Origin: Lophius americanus
Taxonomy: Eukaryota > Chordata > Actinopteri > Lophiiformes > Lophiidae
Reading direction: 5' to 3'
Assembly: GCA_037951165.1 (NCBI GenBank)
Contig: JBBDHG010000024.1
Span: 5,485,001 to 5,549,000, forward strand
DNA length: 64,000 bases
Of this stretch, positions 63,001-64,000 are shown one piece after another; positions within the stretch are counted from its first letter, which is position 1; each line of letters starts with the position of its first letter. The notes beneath the pieces are model-generated. The model ran no database searches and was not told the DNA's origin. It was given only the letters and a program-made list of their open reading frames with translations. A program made the translations under genes and the position numbers.

Positions 63001-64000
63001 TGAACGGACATTTCTTAACCTCACGTCAAAATAATATAAAATTAGTGTAAGTGAGTATGAACTCTATTTCATTTTCCATTGCTGGCATTGAGTGTTAAAG
63101 ACTGTCTAAGATAAGATCAGATAAGAAAAATCTATATTAAGGAAGATTCGTGTGCCAGACATTCCTCCAAAATACAGCAACAAATAGAGTATAGACAATA
63201 GAATATCAAAATAAATAAATAAAACATAAAAAGTGTACATGAAGTAAATGTGGACCATTGCCTAAGAATAGAAACATGATAATGAGCATACTATTGTACA
63301 TGGATATTAAATTGAAAAGTAATATTGCACATAGTAATCAATGTAAGATAGTATTATAATGAAATAATTATTATACTATTATAATATAATGATAATGAAA
63401 AGTAATTATTGCAACATTATGTTTTAGTAACACTGCATGTGATATTGGTACTATTGTTACATCGGTATTAGTGTCCGATGTTAAAGCTGTCCTTCCTTCT
63501 CAGCACGACCATTATGTAGAACACAAAAAGAGGAATAACATTTTCTTGTTTCTTGCCCTTTTTTCTCTGTATCATAGCGTTATGTCTGTCACACATGATA
63601 TGCAGCAATGGACACATCAACAGAAAGTTTTTTTGTATTTGCCCTTCTTTCATTGGACTTGTTGTCTTGGTGTCAGGAAAGAGCCTGTTTTGAAAATGGA
63701 ATGTCTGGAAAGTTCATATATTTGCATGGAGTAAATGTAAAAAGATGTACAGTAGTGATGTAGTATTTGCAGGTTGTTACTTCCCAGCCCTGATAATAAA
63801 CTAAACTATTTAACAAGTGTTTCTACAAAGATGCAGCTTGGATAGTTTTCCTTTTTCATTACAGTTCCAGGAACAAATGACCTTATGCTGTGTGAAATCT
63901 GTTTGACCAAGCGACAAAGGCTTGATATCAGTTAGTTAAAGGGTTTACGCTCTGACAGGAGTACAGAATCCAAGCCTCAAACTTCCCTCACTACTGGCTG
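60089..64000. other. Non-coding DNA to window end
   Basis: No exon recognised. The stretch 61.5-62.5 kb has balanced composition and no repeat signature, making it a candidate conserved non-coding region. A purine-rich gga/gaa tract lies at 62.69-62.75 kb, and AT-rich low-complexity DNA at 63.17-63.42 kb. Confidence 0.5.

Overview
The window looks like nuclear DNA from a ray-finned (teleost) fish. It is AT-rich and intron-rich, with many degraded Tc1/mariner and other DNA-transposon copies, LINE 3-prime tails typical of fish, and a 63-copy AC microsatellite. I recognise two protein genes, both on the minus strand: bin3 (5-prime part only) and egr3 (complete coding sequence). In human, BIN3 and EGR3 are also neighbours on 8p21, so the order supports both calls.

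Layout. Positions 1-26,886 are bin3, with six coding exons: 26879-26886, 18645-18693, 17744-17784, 13226-13287, 11301-11437 and 6075-6115. They join in frame and encode about the first 112 residues of an N-BAR protein. The remaining exons must lie left of position 1. Positions 26,887-31,670 are intergenic, with a Tc1 fossil at about 27.1-28.0 kb and a LINE tail at 31.2 kb. Positions 31,670-36,765 are egr3: probable 3-prime UTR, exon 2 (32702-33780, three C2H2 zinc fingers), a 2.5-kb intron, exon 1 (36285-36438) and 5-prime UTR. Upstream sits a compact promoter with a TATA-like box, a CRE-like site and a perfect CArG box, plus a second perfect CArG box at 37.36 kb. This is the layout expected of an immediate-early gene. 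From about 37.5 to 64 kb I find no coding exon. That stretch holds transposon fossils (one nested cluster at 47.7-49.75 kb), a diverged ~280-bp tandem repeat at 57.5-58.1 kb, and long single-copy stretches that could contain regulatory DNA.

Function. egr3 encodes a nuclear DNA-binding transcription factor induced by growth-factor or calcium signalling. bin3 encodes a cytoplasmic BAR-domain protein linked to membrane curvature and actin. They share a neighbourhood and strand, and nothing here shows a shared pathway. I found no operon, CRISPR array, tRNA, rRNA or clear undescribed system. The most unusual items are the nested transposons, the tandem repeat, and a 22-bp direct repeat bracketing 662 bp at the left edge. 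Many open reading frames of 60-150 codons occur but are chance frames or transposon debris. Exon calls rest on frame, splice sites and recalled human BIN3 and EGR3 proteins; no database search was run.
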